From the NCBI RefSeq assembly GCF_009755355.1, contig NZ_WQLB01000038.1, forward strand, positions 1 through 44,853: a stretch of DNA of 44,853 nt, read 5' to 3'. Positions within the stretch are counted from its first letter, which is position 1. Each line of letters opens with the position of its first letter. A program made the position numbers and the translations under genes. The notes beneath the pieces were generated by a model that was not told the origin of the DNA, searched no databases, and worked only from the letters and a program-made list of their open reading frames with translations. Positions 17,987 to 30,341 of this stretch are shown in pieces. Origin of the DNA: Deinococcus arboris (GTDB lineage: Bacteria; Deinococcota; Deinococci; Deinococcales; Deinococcaceae).

Positions 17987-18696
17987 CGGCTGTGGACCGG
18001 ACCGAAGAGGCCCTGCGTCTCCCCTGGCTTCCCGCCGCCTTCTCGCCGGACACCGACCCGCTGGAGGTCATCCGCTGGGCGCTGGCGACCTACCCCGACC
18101 TCCGGATGCCCAGTGCGTTTAACCTCAACGGGGTGGTGCTGCTGGACCTGGCTTATCAGGCGGGCTACCGGGGCGAGGTGATCTTCGTGGACACCGGGTT
18201 CCACTTTCCCGAAACCCTGGCCACGCGGGACCGCCTGGCGGCGCGCTATCCGGGCCTGACCTTCGTGACCTTGAATGCGGGCGCCCACCCCGAGGACGGG
18301 CAGACCGACCCCACGCTGTACGCGAGCAACCCGGATGCTTGCTGCGCGGCGCGCAAGGTGACCCCCTTGCAGACATACCTGCGCCAGCAGGCCCCCTCGG
18401 CACTGCTCAACGCCCGCAGCCGCGACCAGGCCGCCACCCGCGCCGAGATTCCGTTTGTCGAAGACGGCGCGCGGGTCAAGATCAATCCGCTGGCCCACTG
18501 GACGCGCGAGATGCTCGAAGCGTACGCCGCCGCCCACGACCTGCCGGTCAATCCGCTGTACTGGGACGGCTTTCTGAGCGTCGGCTGCTGGCCCTGCACC
18601 CGCGCGGTGCGCCCCGGCGAGGATGCCCGCGCGGGCCGCTGGGCGGGCCAGGGCAAAACCGAGTGCGGCCTGTGGGCCGGCGAGGGACGCCTATGA
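17983..18696 (+). CDS. cysH: Phosphoadenylyl/adenylyl-sulfate reductase (APS-type)
   Basis: A 237-residue PAPS/APS reductase-family protein that reduces activated sulfate to sulfite with thioredoxin. The nucleotide-binding core has [27 protein letters not shown] and the SRDQAATRA segment. It has a CC pair (DACCAARK, about 123-124) and CWPC (about 203-206), the four ligands of the [4Fe-4S] cluster of APS reductases, and the catalytic Cys in KTECGLW. Trp replaces the usual His after ECGL, and the tail is short. It starts at GTG inside the cysC stop. About 100 bases and a separate promoter separate it from sat. Confidence 0.93.
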   Translation: MTAVDRTEEALRLPWLPAAFSPDTDPLEVIRWALATYPDLRMPSAFNLNGVVLLDLAYQAGYRGEVIFVDTGFHFPETLATRDRLAARYPGLTFVTLNAGAHPEDGQTDPTLYASNPDACCAARKVTPLQTYLRQQAPSALLNARSRDQAATRAEIPFVEDGARVKINPLAHWTREMLEAYAAAHDLPVNPLYWDGFLSVGCWPCTRAVRPGEDARAGRWAGQGKTECGLWAGEGRL

Positions 18697-18736
18697 GCGC
18701 CCAGCGATGTTCCTCCTCTTTCTTTTTGCCGCAGTA

Positions 18737-18765
18737 GTTGACCCCTTTTGTCCACCAAGTACGCT
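18737..18765 (+). promoter_or_regulatory. sat promoter with shared sulfur motif
   Basis: TTGACC (18738-18743), a 16-base spacer and TACGCT (18760-18765). GTTGACCCCTTTTGTC at 18737-18752 repeats the motif seen upstream of the DUF4395-sir operon. A GAGGT ribosome binding site lies about 12 bases before ATG 18796. Confidence 0.6.
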
Positions 18766-18795
18766 GACTCCACCCCATCCGAGGTTGCCCACGAC

Positions 18796-19971
<1,176 letters not shown>

Positions 19972-20062
19972 AGGCGCTTGGCGGGTCTGGCCACTGCCCC
20001 TTTCCGGCTGCCGACTGCGCCCTCTTCCTCATCTTCCTGACCGGGCCTTAAGAAGCCCTGAA

Positions 20063-20099
20063 GGCGCCGCCAACATGGTCACACCCGGTCGGCGGCGCC
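20063..20099 (+). terminator. Hairpin between sat and the ABC transporter
   Basis: GGCGCCGCC / GGCGGCGCC, a 9-base perfect stem with a 19-base loop and no T tract, 90 bases after sat and 40 before the transporter start. It may be a factor-dependent terminator or attenuator. Confidence 0.5.
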
Positions 20100-20139
20100 T
20101 GAGCTTGAAATGCAGCATCTCCACCGGAGGCCCCTTCCT

Positions 20140-21099
20140 ATGACCCGAACCCAGACCCTGCTTGCCCTGTCTCTTGCCCTCTTGGGCACCACCCTCTCTG
20201 CTCAGGCCCAGGAGGCACAAAGCGTGCGGCTGGGCTTTTTTCCCAACCTGACCCACGCCCCCGCGCTGGTAGGCCTGGAGCGCGGCACCTTTCAGAAGGC
20301 GCTGGGCAAGGTCAAGCTGGAACCCAAGGAATTTGTCTCGGGCACCACACTGACCGAGGCCTTTGCCGCTGGCCAGATTGACATCGCCTACATCGGGCCG
20401 GGCCCGGCCATCAATGCCATTACGCGCGGAATGCCCGTGCAAATTGCCGCCGGGGCCAGCGAGGCCGGCGCCGTGCTGGTGGCGCGCAAAGACAGCGGCA
20501 TCAAGACCTACAAGGACCTGAGCGGCAAGATTGTGGCGGTGCCCAGCCTGGGCAACACCCAGGACATCAGCCTGCGCCACATCCTGAACGAGAACAGCCT
20601 GAAGCCCAAGACCGATGGCGGCACCGTCACGATTACCCCCGTGGCCCCGGCCGACGTGCAAACCGCCTTTGCGGCCAAACGGGTGGACGCCACGCTGGTT
20701 CCCGAGCCCTGGGGCGCGGCGCTGGAAGCCCAGGGGCACAAGATTATCGGCACCGAGAAAACCGTGTGGCGCGACGGCAAGTATCCGACCACCGTGGTCA
20801 TCGTGAACACCAAGTTCGCCCAGGCCAATCCGGCGCTGGTGGCGGCGCTCCTGAAGGCCCACGGCGACGCGGTGGCGTACATCAACAAGTCGCCAGCGGC
20901 GGCCCAGACCGTCGTGAACAAGCAGCTGCTGGAACTCACCGGCGCCAAGCTGGACCCGCGCGTGCTGCAGCGCGCCTTTGCCCGCACCCGCTTCACCACG
21001 GCCCTGGACGCCGCCGCCCTGAAGGAATACGCCGCCCTGAACGTGGAGGCCGGCTATGCCCGCAGCGCGCCCGACCTCACGCCGTTCCTGCGCAAATAA
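20140..21099 (+). CDS. ssuA: ABC transporter substrate-binding protein, sulfonate/taurine type
   Basis: A 319-residue exported protein with a clear signal peptide (about 1-25, cleavage near SAQAQEAQ). The mature part starts [21 protein letters not shown], the opening of the SsuA/TauA/NrtA-type fold. [47 protein letters not shown] and [22 protein letters not shown] are family hallmarks. Position after sat and before a matching permease and ATPase, and absence of any other sulfate transporter here, favour an oxidised sulfur compound (sulfonate or sulfate). Nitrate or thiamine precursors are alternatives in this fold. GGAGG lies 9 bases before ATG 20140. Confidence 0.88.
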   Translation: MTRTQTLLALSLALLGTTLSAQAQEAQSVRLGFFPNLTHAPALVGLERGTFQKALGKVKLEPKEFVSGTTLTEAFAAGQIDIAYIGPGPAINAITRGMPVQIAAGASEAGAVLVARKDSGIKTYKDLSGKIVAVPSLGNTQDISLRHILNENSLKPKTDGGTVTITPVAPADVQTAFAAKRVDATLVPEPWGAALEAQGHKIIGTEKTVWRDGKYPTTVVIVNTKFAQANPALVAALLKAHGDAVAYINKSPAAAQTVVNKQLLELTGAKLDPRVLQRAFARTRFTTALDAAALKEYAALNVEAGYARSAPDLTPFLRK

Positions 21100-21117
21100 G
21101 CGGCCCAGGGGAGTGTC

Positions 21118-21947
21118 ATGACTGCGCTGCAACGAACTGACTTCGCCCGCCCCGCCGGCGGTCCCTCTCGCTGGCAAATGCTGGCCTGGCAGTTCGCCGG
21201 CCTGCTGGTCATCCTGGGCCTGTGGTGGCTGGTCACCGATGTCCTGAAGGTGTATCCGCCCTACGTCTTTCCTGGGCCCAAGGCCGTCTGGACCGAAATC
21301 AGTTACGGCCTGTGGGGCACCGGACCCCAGGACGGCAAACTGCTGTCCGCGATTGCTGGCAGCCTGCGGCGCGTCCTGACGGGCTACGTCATCGCAGTGG
21401 CGCTGGGCGTTGGGGTCGGCCTGCTGATGGGGGCGTGGCGGCCTCTGCGCACGACGTTGGGCGCCTACCTGACAGGCATTCAGAGTGTCCCCAGCATCGC
21501 GTTCGTGCCGTTTGCCATCCTGTTTCTGGGCCTCAACGAGCGCGCGGTGCTGTTTGTGGTCATTCTGGAGGGCTTTATTCCGGTGGCGCTGGCGGTATCG
21601 GGCGCGCTGCTGAATGTCCCGCCCGCCCTGCGAGTGGCGGGGCGTACCCTGGGCGCCGGGCCGCTGAGCCTGATGCTGCGGGTGCTGCTGCCAGCCAGCG
21701 TGCCCAACATCCTGACTGGCCTGCGCACTGCCTGGAGCTTTGCCTGGCGGGCACTGGTGGGCGGCGAACTATTAATTGCCGGGGCCAGCAGTCTGGGCGA
21801 GCAATTAGAGGTGGGGCGCAACACCGCCAATGTGGCGCTGGTGCTGGCGACCATCATCATCATTGGCATTATCGGCGGGCTGTTTGACGCCCTGCTGCGC
21901 GCCGCTGAAGGTCGCGTGAGGCGCAATTACGGCCTGGAGGTGCCACA

Positions 21948-21951
<4 letters not shown>
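21118..21951 (+). CDS. ssuC: ABC transporter permease, sulfonate type
   Basis: A 277-residue inner membrane permease with about six membrane segments. The coupling-helix (EAA) region is [31 protein letters not shown] (about 178-208; GxxxxxxxxxLP pattern). It opens with [18 protein letters not shown] and has [10 protein letters not shown], typical of SsuC/TauC. A GGGGAG site precedes ATG 21118, 18 bases after the binding-protein stop. Its stop overlaps the ATPase start (ATGA). Confidence 0.9.
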
Positions 21952-22697
<746 letters not shown>

Positions 22698-22710
22698 GAA
22701 GTGAGCAAGG

Positions 22711-22747
22711 GTGAGGCGGCGTGTGGACTGCTCACACGCCGCCTCAC
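22711..22747. terminator. Terminator between convergent genes
   Basis: A 15-base perfect stem GTGAGGCGGCGTGTG / CACACGCCGCCTCAC with a 7-base loop. It ends ssuB from the left and overlaps the stop codon of the minus-strand gene on the right. Confidence 0.8.
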
Positions 22748-23236
22748 CATTTGTTCAGCAGCGATCGCATGACCCGCAGAGCATCCTGACTGTGCGGGGT
22801 GGTGGGGTCGGCCAGTGCCATCTGCGCGGGGAGAACGGCGGCCAGCCCCTCCAGCGCCTGCCGATAGTTCACCCTGAAGGCAAGCGAGAGGTGAGCCTCA
22901 AGCCCGGGCGGGTGGGTATTTCGGCGCTGTCTGGACGCCTCTATCAGCGCCAGCAGAACGAACAGTTCGCCGTGAAAGACGGCTGGAAAACGGTGGATGA
23001 CCGCACACCACACCGGCACCGCCACACAGGTTGCCGGATAGATGGTGCCCTGGTGCCAGATTTGACTCCAGGTGCGTTGATACAGCGGGATTTCTTCCTC
23101 TCTGTAGATTCTGGACTCGGGTGGAAACCCGTATTCCACTGGTCCACATCTGGGCCAGCCAGTCAGCCAGCCGGGGCTCCTTATAGCAGGACTGGAGGAG
23201 CAGCGCTCTCTCCTCTGCCGAGAACACCAGGCTCAA
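22744..23236 (-). pseudogene. Hypothetical protein, single frameshift, coupled to MATE gene
   Basis: Two overlapping minus-strand frames appear to be one gene of about 160 residues. The start (TTG 23236, [31 protein letters not shown]) reads in one frame; the rest reads in the next, from near 23139 ([24 protein letters not shown]) to the stop at 22744. It needs a one-base change between about 23,130 and 23,170. The TTG overlaps the stop of the MATE gene (TTGA), which suggests coupling. No family is recognised; the C-terminal part (VLAALIEA-type helices and ALRVMRSLLNKW) looks like a small helical cytoplasmic protein. Assembly error or real inactivation cannot be told apart here. Confidence 0.55.
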
Positions 23237-24636
23237 TGCGCCGCTACTTCTTTGCCCTGCTGCTCCTGGGCCAGCTTCACCCAGTCAATGCGGCGGCGGC
23301 GCCATTCGAAGATGGCCACCTTCACCAGTTCTTCGGCGCTGCGGCCCAGGAAGACGCCCCAGACGCCCAGCGGTGAGTACAGGCCCAGCGCCACCGCCAG
23401 CGGCAGCCCTACGACAAACGCCCCCACCACATCCCCAAGAATGACGCCCTTGCCATCAGAGGCGCCGGGCAGCACGCCGCCGCCGATAATCATGTTGCGC
23501 ACTTTGGCCACCTGGGTCACAGCGCTGATCAGAATGCCGAACAGCGCAATCTGATGCACCTCGGCCCCCACACGCGGAAACAGGGGCGGCACCAGCAGGG
23601 CGCTGGCGGCAAACAGCAAACCAAATACTGCACCCGTCAGCAGCCCGGCGCGGCCAATGCGCCGCAGCCACACCTGGGCGCCTGCCGGGTCGCCTGCTCC
23701 CAGGGCGCGGCCGATGAACACAGTCGCGGCGCTCATCAGGCCAAACGACCCCACGATAAAAATTCCTTCCAGGGTGCCCACAATCTGACTGGCCGCCAGG
23801 GCCGCCGTGCCCACGCGGGCGTAGACCGCAGCGTACAGAAACCCGCCCAGGCTCCACGCAAACTCGGTAAAGGCCATCGGCGCACTGACCTTGAGGAGGG
23901 GGCCAGCAATGGTGCGCCACGCCGCACGGGCCGGCAGGGTCAGGGCGGCCAGGTGGCGCGGACCATAGATCTGGTAGGCCAGCAGCGCCACCTTCAGCAC
24001 GTTGGCCACCACCAGCGCCCACGCGGCGCCCACTACGCCCAGCGTCGGCAGCGGCCCCACCCCGAACACCAGGCCCAGCGCCACCAGGCTCTCCACGATG
24101 ACCGTGATGACCGTCGCCACCAGCGGCGTGCGCGCGTGCCCCAGCGAGCGCAGCGCCCCGCTGAAGATCCAGGCCAGGCTGCCGGGAATCAGGGCCAGCA
24201 TGCTCACCTGCATGTAAGGAATGGCGGCCTGCGTCACTGCCTCCTCGCCGCCGGCCAGGCGCAGCAGCGCACCGGCGCCCAGGACCACGGGCACGGTCAG
24301 CAGCAGCGCCAGCAGCAGGCTGGTCAGGACACTGACGGTCAGTGTCTGGTTGACGCCGGCGGTGTCCTGCGCGCCGTGACGCCGGGCCACTAGAATGCTG
24401 GTCCCGGTGCCCAGCGCCCCCAGCGTGACAAAGAAGAGAAACCCCAGGCTGCCGCTCAGGCCGACCGCTGCCACCGCCACCGCGCCCAGGGTGCCCACGA
24501 TGATCTGGTTGACGAACGTCAGGACCAGCTGAATAACCATCTCCAGGCTGACCGGCACAGCAATATCGGCAATCTGACGGGCTGGGCTCTTGAACGATTC
24601 AGAAGGGGGCGGCGTCAGAACTGCTTCGGCAGACAT
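23233..24636 (-). CDS. MATE family efflux transporter
   Basis: A 467-residue membrane protein with about twelve hydrophobic segments in two similar halves. The first half starts with [39 protein letters not shown], the usual MATE opening. The second has [40 protein letters not shown]. These transporters expel cationic drugs or metabolites using a sodium or proton gradient; substrate is not evident. ATG 24636 lies six bases after a TAGGGT box and an AGGGG, so either a leaderless or a short-leader start is possible. It is divergent from homocitrate synthase and its stop overlaps the start of the next, frameshifted gene. Confidence 0.93.
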   Translation of the reverse strand: MSAEAVLTPPPSESFKSPARQIADIAVPVSLEMVIQLVLTFVNQIIVGTLGAVAVAAVGLSGSLGFLFFVTLGALGTGTSILVARRHGAQDTAGVNQTLTVSVLTSLLLALLLTVPVVLGAGALLRLAGGEEAVTQAAIPYMQVSMLALIPGSLAWIFSGALRSLGHARTPLVATVITVIVESLVALGLVFGVGPLPTLGVVGAAWALVVANVLKVALLAYQIYGPRHLAALTLPARAAWRTIAGPLLKVSAPMAFTEFAWSLGGFLYAAVYARVGTAALAASQIVGTLEGIFIVGSFGLMSAATVFIGRALGAGDPAGAQVWLRRIGRAGLLTGAVFGLLFAASALLVPPLFPRVGAEVHQIALFGILISAVTQVAKVRNMIIGGGVLPGASDGKGVILGDVVGAFVVGLPLAVALGLYSPLGVWGVFLGRSAEELVKVAIFEWRRRRIDWVKLAQEQQGKEVAAH

Positions 24637-24642
24637 GCCCCT

Positions 24643-24648
24643 ACCCTA
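24643..24648 (-). promoter_or_regulatory. Possible leaderless -10 box (TAGGGT) of the MATE gene
   Basis: TAGGGT followed by six bases (AGGGGC) and ATG 24636. AGGGG may instead act as a ribosome binding site. Confidence 0.4.
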
Positions 24649-24728
24649 CACGCCCGAACAGGACCAGGAATCAGCCAGATGACCGAGGTGACAAACGCGA
24701 CCATTCTTTTCACTTGGAAATACTTTAA

Positions 24729-25973
<1,245 letters not shown>

Positions 25974-26018
25974 AGGAAACGGGCGACCCGGACGGCCGCT
26001 CAGCGACGCGCCTCTTCC

Positions 26019-26550
26019 GTGAGAGGTCTGCCCCTGGTTCTCAACACGCCCGCCGCACTGGCGCGCATGCGGCGGCGCCTGAGCGCGGCGCCCCTGACCA
26101 CTTGGGCTGAGGGCGCGGTGCAGGCGGCTCAGGCCGACCTGGGCCGGGGCGAAGGCACTTTTAGGCGGGCTCGCGCACCTCTGCGCGGCTGGCAGACGCA
26201 CCGTTCGGGCTGGCTCCGGGTCGTTCTAGACACTCCGCCTGCCGTGGGCCTGACTGTCCTGGTCTGTCTTCAGGCGGGACCGCGCAGCCCACTGCGCCTG
26301 GCGTTTGGCTGCCGCGTCACGCAGATCATTGACGAGCCGCGCCGCTGGGGCTTCGTGTACACCACCCTGCCGGGTCACCCGGAACACGGCAAGGGACTGT
26401 TTCTCGTGGAGTGGCAGGAAGACGACAAGGTGGTGTTCCGACTCCTGCCCGGCCCACGGCCTGCGGCGGCTGGGGCGTCCCCTGGCCCTGTGGGTGCGGG
26501 CCCAGGGCACACGTCAATACCTCCTTGCCATGCAGGCGGGCGCGTCCTGA
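26019..26550 (+). pseudogene. DUF1990 protein, frameshifted
   Basis: From GTG 26019 the frame reads a DUF1990-like domain: WAEGAVQAAQADLGRGEGTFRRA, RVTQIIDEPRRWGFVYTTLPGHPEHGKGLFLVEW. The expected ending (PAHGLRRLGRPLALWVRAQGTRQYLLAMQAGAS) is found in another frame that stops at 26550. A single indel near 26,430-26,455, in a GC-rich run, joins them into a normal-length protein of about 175 residues. Without it the first frame runs on into the PhzF gene and makes a false 472-residue fusion. Function of DUF1990 proteins is unknown. It follows homocitrate synthase by 45 bases. Confidence 0.75.
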
Positions 26551-26561
26551 AGAATGGTCTA

Positions 26562-27437
26562 ATGAACGCTTCCAGACTGACGACTGCTCTGCTTTCCTCA
26601 GCAGGCACGCGCCGCCGTGTCTTTACGGGTCTAGACGGGCAAGGGGGCAAGGCTGTCACCGTCTTTCCCAGAGCCGTCACAGACCCTCAAACCGCCGCTG
26701 CCCACGCAGGCACGCCCCTGAGCGTCTTCGTGGAGGCGGCCGAACCAGCCGCCGTTCACCTGCGCGTGTTCACGCCTGCCCGTGAGAAGGGCAGTTCGGA
26801 CAGTGCGGCGCTGGCGGCCCTGACGGTTCTTCAGACCCAGTTGCCTCTCAGCGACCTGCTGACCGTGACCCAGGGCGAGGGACCGGGCGCCGAGGACCAG
26901 GCTGCGCAGCTGTGCGGCGGCGAATGGCTGCTGCGGCAGGGCGAGGTGCAGGCGCGGCCGATGACGGCCGACCTCTCCTCCATCGGCCTGGCTGGTCAGG
27001 ACCCCTGGCTGGCCCAGACCGAGCGGCCCACGCTGGTGGTTCAGGTGAACGGTCTGGCCACACTGGACGCTTTCGCGCCGGATGACGGGGCCATCCGCGC
27101 CCTGGGTCAGGCGACGGGCACCACCGGCCTGGTGCTGCACGCGCCGGGTGGGCCTGACCGCGCCCTGGTCAGCTTCCGCGCCTTCGCCCCGCTGCGCGGC
27201 TTTGCCGAGGACGCCGCCAGCAGCAATATGCTGGCCTGCCTGGTGGGCACATTGGGCGCGCGCGGCGACCTGCCGGCCGACACCAACCTCCTGCGCGCGG
27301 CCCAGCGGATGCCTGGCCAGCCAGCCCGACTGAGCGCCCAGTTTGCCGCCACCGCAGGCGGCACTGAGGTCTGGGTCGGGGGCCGGGTGGTGCAGGAACC
27401 AGAAGCAAGGCACGAAGCGCAGGCCGCAGGAAAATAA
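26562..27437 (+). CDS. PhzF family epimerase/isomerase-like protein
   Basis: A 291-residue protein of the PhzF/diaminopimelate-epimerase fold. The two-domain signs are RVFTPAREKGSSDSAALAALTVL near 75-97, where the family has a glycine-rich G(H/N)xTL segment, and FRAFAPLRGFAEDAASSNMLACLVGTLG near 210-236, the second anion-binding motif (PEDPATGSA in most members, EDAASSN here). The catalytic Glu of PhzF is not clearly seen, so activity is uncertain. ATG 26562 has no good ribosome binding site, but an extended -10-like TGAAGAAT lies a few bases upstream, so it may be leaderless. It is in the same frame as the broken DUF1990 gene, which explains the apparent fusion. Confidence 0.78.
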   Translation: MNASRLTTALLSSAGTRRRVFTGLDGQGGKAVTVFPRAVTDPQTAAAHAGTPLSVFVEAAEPAAVHLRVFTPAREKGSSDSAALAALTVLQTQLPLSDLLTVTQGEGPGAEDQAAQLCGGEWLLRQGEVQARPMTADLSSIGLAGQDPWLAQTERPTLVVQVNGLATLDAFAPDDGAIRALGQATGTTGLVLHAPGGPDRALVSFRAFAPLRGFAEDAASSNMLACLVGTLGARGDLPADTNLLRAAQRMPGQPARLSAQFAATAGGTEVWVGGRVVQEPEARHEAQAAGK

Positions 27438-27573
27438 AACCTGCCCTCTGAAGCTTCTCAGGCCAAATTGATCAGAGAGATAGCTGGCCTCGTTGCCTGC
27501 CCTACCGCGTTCTGCTGACCCCACGCCCTTCTTATCCCCGAGGACTTCACGGAAGCGGGGCGCGGCTGACCCG

Positions 27574-27579
27574 TACACT
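27574..27579 (+). promoter_or_regulatory. Leaderless -10 box (TACACT) of rlmN
   Basis: TACACT ends seven bases before ATG 27587. No good -35. Confidence 0.55.
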
Positions 27580-27586
27580 ACCTGGC

Positions 27587-28618
27587 ATGGAGCTTCTTCT
27601 CGACCTTCACCCCGACGCCTACCCCCTGGAGGGGTTCCGGCGGCGGCAGCTGCTCGACTGGGTCTTCGGGCAGGGCGTGGGCACTTTTGACGCCATGAGC
27701 AACCTGCCGGGCCCGGCCCGCGCCGAACTGGGGGCGCAGTATCACCTCAATCCGTTTCGGCTGATCGAAACGGTGCGCAGCAGCGACGGCAGCGTCAAAT
27801 ACCTGTTTACCCTGCACGACGGCCGCCAGATGGAAGCCGTGTACATGCCCTACCTGGACCGCAAGACCATCTGCGTGTCCACTATGGTCGGCTGCCCGGC
27901 CCGCTGCGCCTTTTGCGCCACCGGGGCGATGGGCTTTGGCCGCAACCTCACCCCCGGCGAGATCGTGGGGCAGGTGCTGGCGGTGGCGGGCGGCGAGGAC
28001 GTCGCCCCGCGCGAGATTCGTAACCTCGTGTTCATGGGCATGGGCGAGGCGATGCTCAATTACGAGAACACCATGCAGGCCGCGCGGATTCTGCTGCACC
28101 CGCAGGCGCTGGGCATGAGTAAGCGCCGCGTGACGCTCTCCACGGTGGGCATTGCCAAGGGGATTCGCCGCCTGGCCGCCGAGGATGACCTGGGCATCAA
28201 ACTGGCCATCAGCCTGCACGCCCCCGACGAGGACACCCGGCGCCAGATTATTCCCACCGGGCACGTCAACTCTATCGAAGAGATCATGGCCGCCGCCCGC
28301 GATTATCAGGACGTGACGGGGCGCCGCATCACGATGGAATACACCATGCTCAGGGGACTCAACGACCACGGCTGGCAGGCCGAGCGCCTGGCCGAGCTGC
28401 TGCGCGGTCTGGTCAGCCACGTCAACCTGATTCCCATGAACCCCTGGCCGGGCTCGAACTTCGAGAGCAGCACCGAGGAGCAGATTCAGACCTTCTACGA
28501 CATTCTGGAAGCGCGCGGGGTGGATGTCAGCGTGCGCCGTTCACGTGGGCGCGACGCTGGCGCCGCCTGCGGGCAATTGGCCTTAAAGCGCCCCGCAGCC
28601 GTCACAGGCGCGGCCTGA
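27587..28618 (+). CDS. rlmN: 23S rRNA (adenine-C2)-methyltransferase RlmN
   Basis: A 343-residue radical SAM enzyme that methylates A2503 of 23S rRNA and A37 of some tRNAs. The cluster motif CxxxCxxC is at Cys103, Cys107 and Cys110 (GCPARCAFC). The methyl-carrying Cys is Cys328 in AACGQL, and other family segments are present: [50 protein letters not shown]. The length is normal. The ATG follows TACACT by seven bases, which supports this start and a leaderless transcript. It stands alone between the PhzF gene and the TPR operon. Confidence 0.97.
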   Translation: MELLLDLHPDAYPLEGFRRRQLLDWVFGQGVGTFDAMSNLPGPARAELGAQYHLNPFRLIETVRSSDGSVKYLFTLHDGRQMEAVYMPYLDRKTICVSTMVGCPARCAFCATGAMGFGRNLTPGEIVGQVLAVAGGEDVAPREIRNLVFMGMGEAMLNYENTMQAARILLHPQALGMSKRRVTLSTVGIAKGIRRLAAEDDLGIKLAISLHAPDEDTRRQIIPTGHVNSIEEIMAAARDYQDVTGRRITMEYTMLRGLNDHGWQAERLAELLRGLVSHVNLIPMNPWPGSNFESSTEEQIQTFYDILEARGVDVSVRRSRGRDAGAACGQLALKRPAAVTGAA

Positions 28619-28666
28619 GGCCAGGGAGCAGCCCCGCACATGAGTAAGGGTTCCGAGAGACGTTAA

Positions 28667-28675
28667 TGCTAGGCT
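28667..28675 (+). promoter_or_regulatory. Extended -10 promoter (TGCTAGGCT) of the TPR-SPOR-rex operon
   Basis: TAGGCT (28670-28675) with TG one base upstream forms an extended -10 box, 35 bases before the GTG start. No clear -35. Confidence 0.45.
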
Positions 28676-28709
28676 ACAGGCGTTTTCCGCACATCAGGAG
28701 GCCATCAAG

Positions 28710-30341
28710 GTGACGCAACACACGAAAGCGGTTCTGCTGGGGCTGGCCCTGGCACTGGCCACGTCTGGGGCCGCGCAGACCATGATCGAAACGGTCAGCA
28801 CCATCGGCGTGCAGAACACCCTGCAATCGGCCGGCACGACCTCGGCGCAGGGCGCGCTGCAAAGTGCCCAGAATCTGCAAGTGCCGGGCGCTCCGGGCAG
28901 CGCCGCGACTGGTCAGGCGACCACCACGGCGCCGGCGGTTACGGTGACGCCCCTGACTGCCGAGCAGCAAACCCAAGTGGACCAGGCGCGCGCCGCCTAC
29001 CAGACTGGGGACTACGCCCGCGCCCGCACGCAGTTTGAAGCGGTTCTGGCCCAGAACTACACCAACCCCGAGCCTCATTTCGGGCTGGCCCTGACGCTGT
29101 TCGCCCTGAGCGACGAGCGCGGCGCCACCTTTGAATTTCAGCAGTTTCAGGCTCTGGCCCCCACCCGCTTTGAAGGGCCGTACAACCTGGGCGTCATCGC
29201 CGCACGTCAGGGCAACCGCGACCAGGCCCTCACGCTGTTTACCCAGGCCGCCACCCTGATGGCCGGCCAGGCCACCCCCGCCGCCCAGCGGCAGGTTCTC
29301 GAAGCCCTGGCCGCCGAGCAGACCCGCAAGGCCGACTTTGCCGCCCTGAGCACCTCTCTGGCGGCGCTGGCGGTGCTCGTCCCCGATGACTTGGACGTGG
29401 CCTACCGCCTGGCCCAGGCCCGCACCCTCAGTGGTCAGGGGACAGCGGCCTTGCCCGGCGTGTACGCCCTGCTGCAAAAGGCGCCGACCCGCGTGGACGC
29501 GGCGCTGCTGCTCGCCGACATTTATGTGGCCCAGAACCTCCCGGACCGCGCTATCCGCGAACTGGACGCGGCGGCGGGCCGGGTGCAGAACGGCGGCGAC
29601 CGCTCCGTCCTCCTGCTGCGGAAGGCCAACATCCTGGCCGCCACGGGCGACACCCGCGCCGCCGTGTTTGCTGCGCGCGACGCTGGCCGCGAGGACAGCC
29701 GCAACGCCGCCGCCTTTGCCCGCGAGGGCGAGCTGCGCGCCCTGCGCAACGATCGCCCCGGCGCCCTGACTGCGCTGCAAAACGCGGTCAAACTGGCCCC
29801 GCAAAATGCGGCTTACCGCGCGGCGCTGGCGGGCGTGCGCCTTACCCTGAATCAGAACGCCGAGGCCGCGCGCGACGCGGCGCTGGCCCTGACCCTGCGC
29901 CCCGACGACGCCACCCTGGCCCGCGCCCTGTTCGTGCAGGGGGTAGCCGCCTACCGCCAGGGCCAGTACGCGCAGGCGCGCACGGCGCTGCGGTCCAGCC
30001 AGACCCGCGCCCCGAACGCTGACACAGCCCTGTGGCTGGGCCTGAGCGCCTACGCCCAGAAGGACTACGCTGGCGCCGCCAGCGCCCTGGCCGAAAGTGT
30101 GCAGCTCAGCCCCAGCGTGACCGCCCGCGTGAACCTGGGCAGCGCCCTGCTGGCCAGCGCCCGCTACCCCGAGGCCGAGGCCATTCTGCGCGGCCTGGTC
30201 ACGGACGATCCCAAAAACGCTGAGGCCTGGTACTTGCTTGGCCTGACCCAGCGGGCCCAGTCACGTGAACCCGAGGCCCGGACCTCACTGCGTACCGCTG
30301 CAGCCCTGGGCAACACCCGCGCGCAGGGGGCGCTGAGGTGA
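28710..30341 (+). CDS. Exported TPR-repeat protein
   Basis: A 543-residue secreted or periplasmic protein. The signal peptide is about 1-22 (AVLLGLALALATSGAAQ). A Thr/Ala/Gln-rich linker follows, then at least ten tetratricopeptide-like repeats from about 85 to the end (for example AYQTGDYARARTQFEAVLAQN and NAEAWYLLGLTQRAQSREPEA). Such solenoids scaffold protein complexes. The start is GTG with AGGAGG eight to nine bases upstream. Its stop overlaps the start of a SPOR-domain gene (GTGA), so the two are coupled. Direct partner binding with the SPOR protein in the cell envelope is inferred from this. No enzymatic motif is visible. Confidence 0.88.
   Translation: MTQHTKAVLLGLALALATSGAAQTMIETVSTIGVQNTLQSAGTTSAQGALQSAQNLQVPGAPGSAATGQATTTAPAVTVTPLTAEQQTQVDQARAAYQTGDYARARTQFEAVLAQNYTNPEPHFGLALTLFALSDERGATFEFQQFQALAPTRFEGPYNLGVIAARQGNRDQALTLFTQAATLMAGQATPAAQRQVLEALAAEQTRKADFAALSTSLAALAVLVPDDLDVAYRLAQARTLSGQGTAALPGVYALLQKAPTRVDAALLLADIYVAQNLPDRAIRELDAAAGRVQNGGDRSVLLLRKANILAATGDTRAAVFAARDAGREDSRNAAAFAREGELRALRNDRPGALTALQNAVKLAPQNAAYRAALAGVRLTLNQNAEAARDAALALTLRPDDATLARALFVQGVAAYRQGQYAQARTALRSSQTRAPNADTALWLGLSAYAQKDYAGAASALAESVQLSPSVTARVNLGSALLASARYPEAEAILRGLVTDDPKNAEAWYLLGLTQRAQSREPEARTSLRTAAALGNTRAQGALR

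Noticed and set aside
26019..27437. A 472-residue DUF1990-PhzF fusion
   Set aside because: The expected DUF1990 ending is in a different frame with its own stop at 26550, and PhzF has its own start. The fusion is produced by one indel.
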